Source: Candidatus Baldrarchaeota archaeon (GTDB taxonomy: Archaea > Asgardarchaeota > Baldrarchaeia > Baldrarchaeales > DXJG01). Taken from it: a stretch of 54,962 nucleotides of DNA. The position numbers were made by a program, and so were the translations under genes. The stretch covers positions 1 to 54,962 of the forward strand of contig JAUQZC010000047.1 of assembly GCA_030587435.1 (NCBI GenBank), read 5' to 3'. The notes beneath the pieces were generated by a model, which saw only the letters and a program-made list of their open reading frames with translations, was not told where the DNA came from and did not search any database. Positions 33,497 to 42,530 of the stretch are shown in pieces (position 1 is the first letter of the stretch; every line of letters begins with the position of its first letter).

Positions 33497-34939
33497 TTGC
33501 CAGAACATAGTCGTAACCTTGCAAAGCAAATAGTTGAAGATCCTCACACAAAGATCGAGTATAAAACCGTGACAGAAGTAGCAGGACCTCTACTCTTTAT
33601 AGAAAAGATTAGAGATGTGGCTTACGGGGAAGTAGTAGAGGTAGAAACTCCAGATGGTGAAAAACGTCGTGGAACTGTATTAGAAGTTACAAAAAACTTT
33701 GCTGTAGTTCAGGTATTCGAAGGAACTCACGGATTGGACACATCTAAAACCACCGTGAGATTCACCGGAACCACACTGAAACTACCAGTCTCTACAGATT
33801 TGCTGGGCCGTGTGCTTGACGGATCAGGTCGACCGTTAGATCATCAGCCACCTCCAATACCAGAAGACTACTGGGATATCCACGGATCACCCATAAATCC
33901 CTATGCAAGAGAATATCCTCGAGAACCAATACAAACAGGTTTGTCGGTAATAGATGGTATGAACACACTAGTAAGAGGACAAAAACTGCCATTATTTTCG
34001 GGCAGTGGATTACCGCACAATAGAATAGCAGCACAAATAACAAGACAAGCAACAGTCCCTGGAAAAGAGGAGGAATTCGCTATAGTATTTGCAGCTATGG
34101 GCATCACCCAAGAAGAAGCAACATACTTCTATCAGAACTTTAAAGAAACTGGAGCATTAGAGCATACAGTATTGTTTTTGAATCTGGCAAACGACCCGGC
34201 CATAGAGAGGCTTATAACTCCACGAATTGCCCTAACGACAGCGGAATATTTAGCATATACCCAAGATTATCATATATTGGTTATATTGACAGATATCACA
34301 AATTATGCAGAGGCACTGCGAGAAATTTCAGCAGCAAGAGAAGAGGTACCCGGGCGTCGTGGTTATCCAGGCTATCTTTATACTGACCTTGCTACGATAT
34401 ATGAAAGAGCAGGAAGAATTCATGGCCGAAAGGGGACAATTACTCAAATGCCGATCCTCACAATGCCGCATGACGACATTACGCATCCCGTAGTTGATCT
34501 TAGTGGTTATATAACAGAAGGGCAACTTATTCTTGATAGAGCTCTCCATCGTAAGGGTATCTATCCGCCAATAGATCCTCGTCCCAGTCTTTCTAGACTA
34601 ATGAAAGAAGGAATAGGCGAAGGCCTTACAAGATTTGACCACAGAGAAGTAAGCGATCAGCTTTACTACGCTTATAGTGAAGGCTGTGACTTACGTGAAC
34701 TTGTCGAAGTAGTGGGTGAAGAAGCTTTGACCGAAAGAGATAGAAAGTTTCTACAATTTGCGGATGAATTTGAAAGACGATTTATAAATCAAGGCGAATT
34801 TGAAAATAGAACATTTGATGACACCCTGGATCTAGCATGGGACTTGCTATCTATGATAGAGCCAGCAGAAATGAAACGAATAGACCCAGAAACTATTGAG
34901 TGGGCCAGAAAAACGGGACGCTACAAGTACACAGGATAA
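33497..34939 (+). CDS. atpB: A-type ATP synthase subunit B
   Basis: The 480-residue protein is the regulatory nucleotide-binding subunit of the A1 head. The N-terminal beta-barrel starts near [16 protein letters not shown]. The non-catalytic P-loop variant is [16 protein letters not shown] (about residues 157-172), and [36 protein letters not shown] is intact. TTG 33497 follows GAGGTGA by seven bases. No other ATP synthase gene adjoins; atpD is 8 kb away on the other strand. Confidence 0.95.
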   Translation: MPEHSRNLAKQIVEDPHTKIEYKTVTEVAGPLLFIEKIRDVAYGEVVEVETPDGEKRRGTVLEVTKNFAVVQVFEGTHGLDTSKTTVRFTGTTLKLPVSTDLLGRVLDGSGRPLDHQPPPIPEDYWDIHGSPINPYAREYPREPIQTGLSVIDGMNTLVRGQKLPLFSGSGLPHNRIAAQITRQATVPGKEEEFAIVFAAMGITQEEATYFYQNFKETGALEHTVLFLNLANDPAIERLITPRIALTTAEYLAYTQDYHILVILTDITNYAEALREISAAREEVPGRRGYPGYLYTDLATIYERAGRIHGRKGTITQMPILTMPHDDITHPVVDLSGYITEGQLILDRALHRKGIYPPIDPRPSLSRLMKEGIGEGLTRFDHREVSDQLYYAYSEGCDLRELVEVVGEEALTERDRKFLQFADEFERRFINQGEFENRTFDDTLDLAWDLLSMIEPAEMKRIDPETIEWARKTGRYKYTG

Positions 34940-35002
34940 CTACTTTACCATAAATTTACATTTACTTTAAATCGTAAACGGATTATTACATTTAAATTAG
35001 TT

Positions 35003-35390
35003 TTAGATTTTTCTGAAGATTTTGTTCATATCTCCGTGTAGTTTTGTGAGTTTTTTGAATTCCTCCTCATCATAGAACTTACAGTTTCTACTAGTAAACT
35101 CTTTTACTACTTCTATGCAAAAATCTAGTTGCTTGTTCTAATCCTAAGACATAGTTTGCTCCCGTTCTAGGGTGCGGAACAGGAGATCTTGCTGTAGTTG
35201 CAACACCTACGACTGGTGCGCTGGTCATTAGCCAAGGTTGCATTATGCTGTTGATATGATGGATATTGTCAATGTACGGAGTTATATCTTGCATGGTTAT
35301 TGGAACGACGGAGACTATATCTCCTGTTACTCTCTCGTAAATATTAATTAGGTCGTCGCTTACTTTTAATAGAATAATTCTATCACGAAA
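35003..35390 (-). pseudogene. Frameshifted, 5'-truncated protein remnant, family unknown
   Basis: Leftward from 35388 an open frame reads IYERVTGDIVSVVPITMQD...APVVGVATTARSPVPHPRTGANYVLGLEQ, then stops at 35091. In the neighbouring frame the reading continues KQLDFCIEVVKEFTSRN and on to LTKLHGDMNKIFRKI, stopping at 35003. The two parts join naturally near 35140 if one base is added or lost. No start codon with a ribosome site precedes it and the frame is closed upstream by a TAA. I do not recognise the family. A sequencing error cannot be excluded. Confidence 0.55.
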
Positions 35391-35446
35391 TTATTTTGAT
35401 GTTGTGGTTTAAATATTTTAATCCGAACTAGATAAATGGGTTAAAT

Positions 35447-35692
35447 GTGGTAATTGAAAGAGATGCCCAATACTTTATGGAATATATTGCGAATAGGTTT
35501 GAAGAAGTATTAAGAGTTTTAATCTTCATTGGAAACATTGCTGCAATTATAACTATCATTGTTGGTTGCATTATGTGGCTTTCCCGCTTTGACCCAAATG
35601 GAGGTAAACGGTTGCTTCTTTATGGCATTATTTTAGCGATAATAATTAAATTTTTAGCCACCTTAAAGCTTCCATCAATGATCATGCCTTAA
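35447..35692 (+). CDS. Small two-TM protein next to VirB4/HerA ATPase
   Basis: The 81-residue protein has an N-terminal amphipathic segment and two hydrophobic helices (about residues 23-45 and 55-73) separated by SRFDPNGGKR. Its size and topology recall VirB2-like or CedA1/TedC-type subunits of archaeal DNA transfer systems, but sequence identity cannot be judged here. It starts 52 bases before the large ATPase gene ends its leader, in the same direction. A simple membrane protein of other function is possible. Confidence 0.5.
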   Translation: MVIERDAQYFMEYIANRFEEVLRVLIFIGNIAAIITIIVGCIMWLSRFDPNGGKRLLLYGIILAIIIKFLATLKLPSMIMP

Positions 35693-35744
35693 TGATGTCA
35701 TTCAAACTTTTAACTCTATAAAAGCGTAGTTAAGGGTAATATTT

Positions 35745-38700
35745 ATGGCTAGAAGAGAAGTAGAAGATACCACTACTGATATAAGGAAAAAAGTCTTTTT
35801 TATGTTAAGTTTCATTTCAATGCTCCTCATTATGTTATTCAACTCTTTTATAAGAAGAAATACAGTTCTTTCATTATTTGAACTCTTGAATTTACAATTT
35901 AATTTAGAATTAGCTTCAGTTTTTGATTTTTGGTCCATATCTATGACAATTATCATAATTCTCATAGTTCTAACAGTTATTAGGGACTTAAGGACATATA
36001 ATATAAAGACGTTGGAAATCAGAGGGCCATGTGCAATTGTTAGGCGAAGAAAAAGTAAAATAATTCTAACATGTAATGAGGTGGTAAATATGCCAAGAGT
36101 TATTATCAGTGAAGAACAACGACGTGAAATGAACTTAAAACACATCGAGAATATCCACAAGAAAATTTATCAATACTCCTATTTGATGTCGCTGAACAGA
36201 AATCTTTCAGATAAAACTTGCATTGCTTTTGAGATATCATCTAAAAACGGGGTTATAAAACTCAGATTTTATGTTGTTTGTGAGGGAAAGAATACATCTG
36301 AGACAGAAACGATTGTTGAGGGAAGTAAAGTATGTTCGGCTTTTCAATCCGTCTACGGAGAAGTTAAATTCAGAAACTTAAACGATAAGGAACTCGTAGA
36401 AGCCATTTGGAGCCCGGTTGGTGGAAAAATATACGAAATGAAAAAAGAAAAAGAAATGTTGGCAGTTACTAACGAAGACGGAAGGATATACTTGACTGTT
36501 TTGGAAATTTCAGGTATACCTGAAATTAAGGCATTAAGCAAAAAAACTCAGACAGATAATTTAATCCAGTGTCTGATTGAAATGAAAAGTAAAATAACAA
36601 TAATATTCACATTAAGACCAAGTAGAGGATTAAAACAGTTAATAGGGAAAAAAATAGATGAACATAGAATAAGAGCCGCCTATAAGGAACTTAAGGAGAA
36701 AAGTAAAGAAAAAACTGATTTAAAAGCGAAACATGACGCTATTAAGATTGAAGAAGAATATTTAGAAAAAATAGAGATGAGCAAAAAAACAGGAGAATGG
36801 AAGGTACAGGCGTATGCTATAGTTCTAGGCGAAGAAAAAGATAGAGTTTTTATTGAAACACAAAAATTGAAAACAGCACTTCTTAATATCTATGGTGGTC
36901 AAACATCAACGGTGAAAATCAGGGTTTTGAAAGCTAGTGAAGTACAGAAAAATATCGGAAGAATAATTTTTAAATTACCACTCAGAGGTGGTAAAACGAC
37001 TCTAGCATCGAGTTTTCGATTGGCAGCATATCTGCATTTACCAGAAAAACCTTTCCCAACATCTGCAACAAGTGTTGAAACTGCTACCTTCGAGATCCCA
37101 CCTAAATCATTAGTCACAGGACCTTTGATCCTAGGAAAAGTTTTGTACTTAGATAAAGAAATCTTCAATATCGGGATAACTCCCAAAGATTTAACTATGC
37201 ATATGGCGGTAATCGGACAAACTGGGTTTGGAAAAACAAGGTGCATACAAAAGCTACTGTATGAACTATCTAAGTTGAGACCAGACATTGGATGGGTTGT
37301 GTTTGATTGGAAGGGTGAATATGCAGGATTAATAAAGATCATTGACCAACCAATACTTGTTTTAAGACCTTTAACAGATTATGCCCCGCTTTATGTTAAT
37401 TTATTTGATCCTATGGGTGCTGATCCTGAAGAGCACGCACATAAACTTTTTTCAATAATAAGAGAAATTTACTCATCTATGTTCGAAGCCCATGAAACAC
37501 AATTGTCGTTACAAATGGAAAGAGTGCTAAGAGAAGCATTAACAAAGGTTATCATTGATCCGAAAAAGAGAAATTTTAGGGGTCTTTATAGGGAATTAGA
37601 TGTTCTTCAAGATAAATGGCAGAAAAACATACCCACGGTATCTGCAACAATAGAAGCTTTAAAGAATAGGTTAGACAAGTTAACAAAACCCCCTCTTGGG
37701 GAAATTTTCACAAACCCACCTAATGTCAATTTTGATAATTTATTGGATAAGAAAGTAATTATAGATTTAAGTAAGGTTAGACTTAAAGGAACAAGAGATG
37801 ATGCTAGACTGCTTATGAATATTCTTGTTAAATACTTCTTCGATGCAGCGCTACGTAGAGGATTACAAGAAGACTTAAAACATTTAATAGTAGTTGAAGA
37901 AGCACAATTCCTTGTACCACAATTGTTAGTTAAGAAAACTACGATAGAAGGAACGCCCATAGAAGATATGATCATGCTTGAAAGAGCAACTGGTCAGGGA
38001 TTAATATTCTCAGCAGTAAGACCAATAATAAGTGAACACATTCTAGCAAACACTTTAGTAAAAATCGCATTTAGAACCCAAACAGATTCGCACATCGTAG
38101 CTAAATATATGAATCTAAATGAAAATCAGGAAAAGTATTTAAGAATTTTACCGAAAAGAGAAGCTATCATCCTACATCCCAATTTTCCATATCCTTACCG
38201 AATCAGAACATTAGAATTTAGCATACCCAAAGTATCAGTCAGTGAGATTAGAAAAAACAACATAAAACATTTTTCGAACATATATACAAAAAATTTTAAG
38301 CACGTAAACCAGAACGCTATTGAACAAAAACTTACAGGATTACTTGATGAACTTTGCATACCTGATGATAACCCATTTATACTTTCCACAATTAACGAGC
38401 AACATATAACAATAATACACAAGATACAAAGTAAGTATGAGTTTTTAGGTAGGGTTTTAGAATTAGTAAGAGAGGCTAAAAAAAGAGGCGGTAAGGAAGT
38501 AATACTTTTAATGAGTGATAAAAATAAGGAAACAGCTGAAAGATACCTTAATGGCCACCATCTTCCAGTTAGGATCTTTAGTTTAAATGAAGTGGAAAAG
38601 CTAAAAAGGCACATTCAATCACCTACACAAACACACATATTTACAGGACTTCAGGAATTAAAAGTCATTAACCAAATGTCAAAAAATCTAGACAAATCAG

Positions 38701-38993
38701 TTTCTCCGAAAATAGATTTTCCCAAAGATCTAGAAAAAATTAGAAGATCGCCACTGAAATTATTAATATTTCTGAAATTGGCTGAGTACGAGATAGCATC
38801 AGTTAATGAAATAGCAAAAGACTTAAAACTTGTAGAAAATGTTGTAGAAGAGATATGCCAAGAGTTAACGAGAACAGATCTTTGGGAAAAACCACCAGTG
38901 AAAAAAGTTGGTCCGCAAACATATAAAATTACGAAATACGGTCGTGAATTGATTAAAATTACAAATTTCAATATTAACAATATGATTTCTTAA
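35745..38993 (+). CDS. VirB4/HerA-type DNA-translocase ATPase, CedB/TedB-like
   Basis: The 1082-residue protein has two N-terminal hydrophobic helices (about residues 17-33 and 62-82). A long region rich in charged residues follows. The HerA/FtsK-like ATPase core has Walker A AVIGQTGFGKTRCIQ (about 486-500) and Walker B HLIVVEEAQFLVP (about 708-720). A C-terminal winged-helix-like segment (VNEIAKDLKLVENVVEEICQEL) closes it. The anchored VirB4 layout matches the ATPase of the Ced/Ted DNA import apparatus in TACK archaea. With the small two-TM protein upstream it may be part of such a system. A HerA paralogue for repair is less likely because of the anchor. Confidence 0.75.
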   Translation: MARREVEDTTTDIRKKVFFMLSFISMLLIMLFNSFIRRNTVLSLFELLNLQFNLELASVFDFWSISMTIIIILIVLTVIRDLRTYNIKTLEIRGPCAIVRRRKSKIILTCNEVVNMPRVIISEEQRREMNLKHIENIHKKIYQYSYLMSLNRNLSDKTCIAFEISSKNGVIKLRFYVVCEGKNTSETETIVEGSKVCSAFQSVYGEVKFRNLNDKELVEAIWSPVGGKIYEMKKEKEMLAVTNEDGRIYLTVLEISGIPEIKALSKKTQTDNLIQCLIEMKSKITIIFTLRPSRGLKQLIGKKIDEHRIRAAYKELKEKSKEKTDLKAKHDAIKIEEEYLEKIEMSKKTGEWKVQAYAIVLGEEKDRVFIETQKLKTALLNIYGGQTSTVKIRVLKASEVQKNIGRIIFKLPLRGGKTTLASSFRLAAYLHLPEKPFPTSATSVETATFEIPPKSLVTGPLILGKVLYLDKEIFNIGITPKDLTMHMAVIGQTGFGKTRCIQKLLYELSKLRPDIGWVVFDWKGEYAGLIKIIDQPILVLRPLTDYAPLYVNLFDPMGADPEEHAHKLFSIIREIYSSMFEAHETQLSLQMERVLREALTKVIIDPKKRNFRGLYRELDVLQDKWQKNIPTVSATIEALKNRLDKLTKPPLGEIFTNPPNVNFDNLLDKKVIIDLSKVRLKGTRDDARLLMNILVKYFFDAALRRGLQEDLKHLIVVEEAQFLVPQLLVKKTTIEGTPIEDMIMLERATGQGLIFSAVRPIISEHILANTLVKIAFRTQTDSHIVAKYMNLNENQEKYLRILPKREAIILHPNFPYPYRIRTLEFSIPKVSVSEIRKNNIKHFSNIYTKNFKHVNQNAIEQKLTGLLDELCIPDDNPFILSTINEQHITIIHKIQSKYEFLGRVLELVREAKKRGGKEVILLMSDKNKETAERYLNGHHLPVRIFSLNEVEKLKRHIQSPTQTHIFTGLQELKVINQMSKNLDKSVSPKIDFPKDLEKIRRSPLKLLIFLKLAEYEIASVNEIAKDLKLVENVVEEICQELTRTDLWEKPPVKKVGPQTYKITKYGRELIKITNFNINNMIS

Positions 38994-38995
38994 TG

Positions 38996-39994
38996 TTAAT
39001 TTGTTTTTGGAAGGGGATACTTTTGCAGCAATTCTTTGTTAAGCTGGTAACCGCTATACGGATCTCCCGTAATGATACCCGATTTTTTGAGCTCCCTTTT
39101 TATCTTTTGGAATTCATCGGGCTCTATAGGTCTTTTGAAATAGTTTTCAAAGAAAGGAGATATGCATTCTTCGATGAGTTCTATTTCTGAAACTGGTTCA
39201 CTCTTGTTAAATAGATAGTCGATTATTACGTTTTTAAGTTCCTCCTTAGCTTTTTCTTCCTCTCTAATGATAGATGCTATTTTAAGCAAAAAATCCGAAA
39301 TTTTTTTCCCTTCGGGCGTCAAACTATAGAGTAAAGGTTGCTTAAAGCTGTTTATGATCCCCTTTTCCTTAAGACTTTTAAGGCGTTTAAAAACAGTTCT
39401 CGTCTTAAAGGGAGCCTTCTTAATTATCTCAGATGTAGAAATTTCGCCTGCCTCTCTTATAATGTCAAGAACTTTTCTTTCAGAGGGAGAAACATCTCCG
39501 TACAAGGGAGAACTAACAAAGTAATAAACTCTATCTTTACTTCTCATTAGGAACTTCTTTATTCTTCCGATAACTCTGGATATTTCATTTCTAGGTATAA
39601 ATAAGGCTATATCCTTAAAAGTTAGGGGTCCATTATTCAGGGCAATTAATAAAAGTTCTTCATAACATTTTCTTATTTTTGAAAGCTCTGGAGGCCATTC
39701 AAAGCCTTCAATTTCCGTTAAAATTTTCTCGCCAAGAGAAGATAAACTATATAATTGTCCTTTTTTTACAACAAGCTTAGCTCTAATTAAAGGAGACAAA
39801 TAACACGTCTCAATCGTACTTTTACTGTGGTAAAAACCTTTACCTTTTAGCTTATCCTGAATAGTTTCCAGCGTTAAGCCATTATACTCTTTTAAAATGA
39901 GCAAAATTGCTCGCCTTCTCGGATTTTTCACAGAATTTAGAACTTTTCGGAGAGTTTCTCTAATGGGTATTAAGGTTGATAATTCTGTGCTCAT
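38996..39994 (-). CDS. Multi-winged-helix transcriptional regulator
   Basis: The 332-residue protein from ATG 39994 contains at least three winged-helix repeats: near residues 20-90 (RRRAILLILKEYNGLTLETIQDKL), 105-165, and 170-235 (SERKVLDIIREAGEISTSEIIKKAPFKTRTVFKRLKSLKEKGII). A C-terminal domain with EECISPFFENY follows. Residues upstream of MSTEL in the open frame are not conserved in style, so 39994 is preferred over 40051. The stop lies two bases from the ATPase stop, tail to tail. Its target is unknown. Confidence 0.65.
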   Translation of the reverse strand: MSTELSTLIPIRETLRKVLNSVKNPRRRAILLILKEYNGLTLETIQDKLKGKGFYHSKSTIETCYLSPLIRAKLVVKKGQLYSLSSLGEKILTEIEGFEWPPELSKIRKCYEELLLIALNNGPLTFKDIALFIPRNEISRVIGRIKKFLMRSKDRVYYFVSSPLYGDVSPSERKVLDIIREAGEISTSEIIKKAPFKTRTVFKRLKSLKEKGIINSFKQPLLYSLTPEGKKISDFLLKIASIIREEEKAKEELKNVIIDYLFNKSEPVSEIELIEECISPFFENYFKRPIEPDEFQKIKRELKKSGIITGDPYSGYQLNKELLQKYPLPKTN

Positions 39995-40051
39995 TTTTAG
40001 AGCACCGTGTATTTTTAGGAAAAAGCATTTAATAAAATTTTTGTTTAACAA

Positions 40052-40544
40052 AATGAAAAATAAAAGAAATTCACTATTAATTAAAGTATTTGCATACCAC
40101 GTCGAATTTGCTGCAAGAAGAGTTTATTTAGAAAATTTGGAATAATCATAGTGACATACAAGCCGCTGGAGTTAAATTATAACAATTTTTAGTAATTGTC
40201 AAAAATGTCGATGGCAAACACGCCATAGATCCTCTAAGCCGTGTGTAAAAACTCCTCTGTTTCCATAGGAACATCGCAATAAAAATGGACTGCTAATAAA
40301 ATATTTACAAAAGATCGAGGAAACTACGAATATTAACACACAAAGGATAATAATGGTAATTTTGTTCAGGTATCGTTCTATGTAGCACATTTTTGCCAGG
40401 ACGACGTTTAACAAGAGTATAAAAGGCATTCTTCTAGATTATGCAAAATTATAGGTAAAAACAAAGAATATAGTAGAATAGAATAATGCAAAAAGTAAAC
40501 GAGTTTTTCTATTTAATTTTAGCTAGAACATTTTCTTTTTAGAA
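40052..40544. other. Long gap, no convincing gene
   Basis: Nearly 500 AT-rich bases separate the regulator from the zinc-ribbon gene. A leftward frame at 40199-40429 (76 codons, one hydrophobic stretch) lacks a good ribosome site and was not called. A small hairpin ATGGC-AAACAC-GCCAT lies at about 40210-40226. Confidence 0.4.
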
Positions 40545-40907
40545 CTATAAATCCTTTATTTTTTCAAGTTCATATTTTAAATTTATTTCATATACTCCAG
40601 GCCGAGTTGAGACAATGAGAGGTGCGCCCTTGACAATCGCCTCGAAATTTAGCTCAAAAACTCCCTTTTCGCTTTCCCTGATAGTCTCTATCCTATCAAT
40701 ATCACTAACACAGCAACTCAAATTTTTCTTTAAGTTAAAAGAGCTGGGTACCTTAAATTTTAGAAGCAAGAACTCTGCATTTCCACAATTTGTGCAATAT
40801 TTTAAATTAATTCGAGAAACCATTGGATATAACGTGCCACAATATAAGCATTTATAGAATAATTTCACACCATCCTCGTTTACTTGTCGTTGAAACAATT
40901 TGTTCAC
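40545..40907 (-). CDS. OapC/ArvC-type zinc-ribbon protein (DUF2072)
   Basis: The 120-residue protein has one zinc ribbon (CLYCGTLYP and CTNCGNAEF, about residues 20-46) followed by a beta-rich region (VFELNFEAIVKGAPLIVSTRPGVYEINL). It fits the archaeal DUF2072 family, usually a neighbour of the GTPase and DUF2073 genes encoded just downstream on the other strand. That set is called Oap in haloarchaea and has been linked to vesicle formation as Arv. The gene is divergent from them across about 100 bases. Confidence 0.75.
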   Translation of the reverse strand: MNKLFQRQVNEDGVKLFYKCLYCGTLYPMVSRINLKYCTNCGNAEFLLLKFKVPSSFNLKKNLSCCVSDIDRIETIRESEKGVFELNFEAIVKGAPLIVSTRPGVYEINLKYELEKIKDL

Positions 40908-41012
40908 CTTCCATTAATTCATCGACTCAATTACGTGATTGTTTAAATATAAACTAAGGTAATACGTACAAGCTACTGAGGATTTACCCACCTTAAAAGA
41001 AAGGTTACAATA

Positions 41013-41642
41013 ATGTTAGTAGGGGTTCAAAGGTTGAGTTGGCTTTTAAAAATATTCGGAAAGAAAAAAGAGAAAAAGATAACACTGGGTATATATGGAG
41101 CCCCAAACGTCGGAAAAACCACATTAGCAAACAGAATAGCAAAAGATTGCGGTGTTCAACCGCAGGGCGTAGTTTCAGAAATTCCCCACGAGACAAGAGT
41201 TGTAGAGAAAATAGAAAAGCTACATTTAAACATTAATGGCAAAATACTTCAGATAACTATGTTAGATATGCCTGGTTTAGCAACAAAAATAGACTATCGA
41301 GATTTCTTAAAATACGGTTTAACGGAAGAAGAAGCAATTCAAAGAGCCAAGGAAGCTACAAAAGGGGTTATTGAGGCCGTAAAATGGCTAAATAGGGTTG
41401 ACGTAGCTATTGCCGTTGTAGACTCAACAAAAGTACCCTATGATCAGGTCAACATCATGCTAATTGGAACCCTAGAGGCAAAAGGTATACCAATAATTAT
41501 TGCTGCCAACAAAATAGATCTAGCGGAAGCTAGGCCGCATCTAGTAAAGGAAACTTTCCCAAATCATCGAGTAATCCCGATCTCAGCTTTAACAGGAAAA
41601 AACATCGAAAATCTTTACGAAACATTATCAAAGCTTGTGTAA
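41013..41642 (+). CDS. Small Era/Rab-like GTPase (OapA/ArvA type)
   Basis: The 209-residue GTPase has G1 GAPNVGKTTLANRI (about residues 29-42), G3 DMPGLATKI (about 87-95), G4 NKIDLAEA (about 169-176) and G5 ISAL. Its neighbours, DUF2072 and DUF2073, identify it as the archaeal OapA/ArvA group. In haloarchaea this GTPase is reported to drive extracellular vesicle formation. ATG 41013 was taken; a later start near LLKIFGKKKE would also fit. It runs into the DUF2073 gene. Confidence 0.8.
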   Translation: MLVGVQRLSWLLKIFGKKKEKKITLGIYGAPNVGKTTLANRIAKDCGVQPQGVVSEIPHETRVVEKIEKLHLNINGKILQITMLDMPGLATKIDYRDFLKYGLTEEEAIQRAKEATKGVIEAVKWLNRVDVAIAVVDSTKVPYDQVNIMLIGTLEAKGIPIIIAANKIDLAEARPHLVKETFPNHRVIPISALTGKNIENLYETLSKLV

Positions 41643-41653
41643 GGGGATAAAAC

Positions 41654-41977
41654 ATGGAAATAGACTTTATCTCCATAAATGCCACAAAGCATCTTAAAAC
41701 AAAAGATAAAATCCAACTGATATTGAAAATGATAAAAAGAGGTGTAATGATAGTATTAGAAGAAGGATTATCGCCAGAAGAACAAATAGAGCTCTTAAAG
41801 GAAACTATGAAAGAAATAGACCCATTAAGATTCATTGGAATAGATATAATCTCCTTTAATGGATCAATTATGCAGAAAAATATAGGGAAGTTTGCTTCAC
41901 TTACAATAATAGCACCAGGAGGAAAAGTTGAAGTCATCAAAAAGTCACCAAATCAACTCTCTATACAACTTCTGTAA
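41654..41977 (+). CDS. OapB/ArvB-type protein (DUF2073)
   Basis: The 107-residue protein matches DUF2073 in size and in its closing VSVIKKSP-like segment (LTIIAPGGKVEVIKKSPNQLSIQLL). It carries no catalytic motif. ATG 41654 lies eleven bases after the GTPase stop, behind AAGGGGAT. Its standard neighbours support the call; its role with the GTPase is inferred. Confidence 0.75.
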   Translation: MEIDFISINATKHLKTKDKIQLILKMIKRGVMIVLEEGLSPEEQIELLKETMKEIDPLRFIGIDIISFNGSIMQKNIGKFASLTIIAPGGKVEVIKKSPNQLSIQLL

Positions 41978-42027
41978 AGTTATGGTTTTGATTATACAAT
42001 TAAAAGAATTTATTGATAATTTCTGCA

Positions 42028-42397
42028 TTATACCTTATTAATTTTGTTCTTAGTTCTCGAAAAAGATTTTTGGTATGCCGATAGATCTACAAAACCATGC
42101 CCGCTAATGTTGAAAGCTATGACCTTTTCTTCATTGTTTTTCTTGGCTTTTAGTGCTTCATCGATTGCACATGCAATGCTATATGCGCTGTTCAGAAAAC
42201 TCCTGCTCTAAGCATTTGTTTACCATCATTTTAGGCAAGGGTTCAACTCTACTAGGCCCAGTTTCAGGATCTTTTGGTCTGGGTAGTGGCTCAGGGAGAT
42301 CTGGTAAGATATTATACCACTTTTTAGGTAATTCGTCGGGATGTAAAACTATTTGAACATCTTCCCTTCTCCATTTATATCTAACCTCTAGCCCCAT
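42028..42397 (-). pseudogene. trpB2: Collapsed trpB2 (tryptophan synthase beta) pseudogene
   Basis: Leftward from 42397 the frame reads ELPKKWYNILPDLPEPLPRPKDPETG, the N terminus of type 2 tryptophan synthase beta chains. It ends in a stop at about residue 73. Overlapping the last codons in another frame begins [22 protein letters not shown] and continues [15 protein letters not shown], the family's C terminus, ending at 42028. About 300 central residues, with the PLP lysine and substrate loops, are gone, so it cannot function. The deletion also shifted frame. No other trp gene is in the window. Confidence 0.85.
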
Positions 42398-42530
42398 TAA
42401 GTAATTGGTATAAGTTACACCATGTATTATTTTTACTTAAAAAGTGAGAAAATTAACTACGGAGTTATCGTATTAGTAAGTTTTTGTTTAGAAATTAAAA
42501 ATAAGGTTTGAATAGTAAAGAAAACTTAGT

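Noticed and set aside
40199..40429. Leftward frame of 76 codons
   Set aside because: One hydrophobic stretch but no clear ribosome site or family, in a very AT-rich gap.
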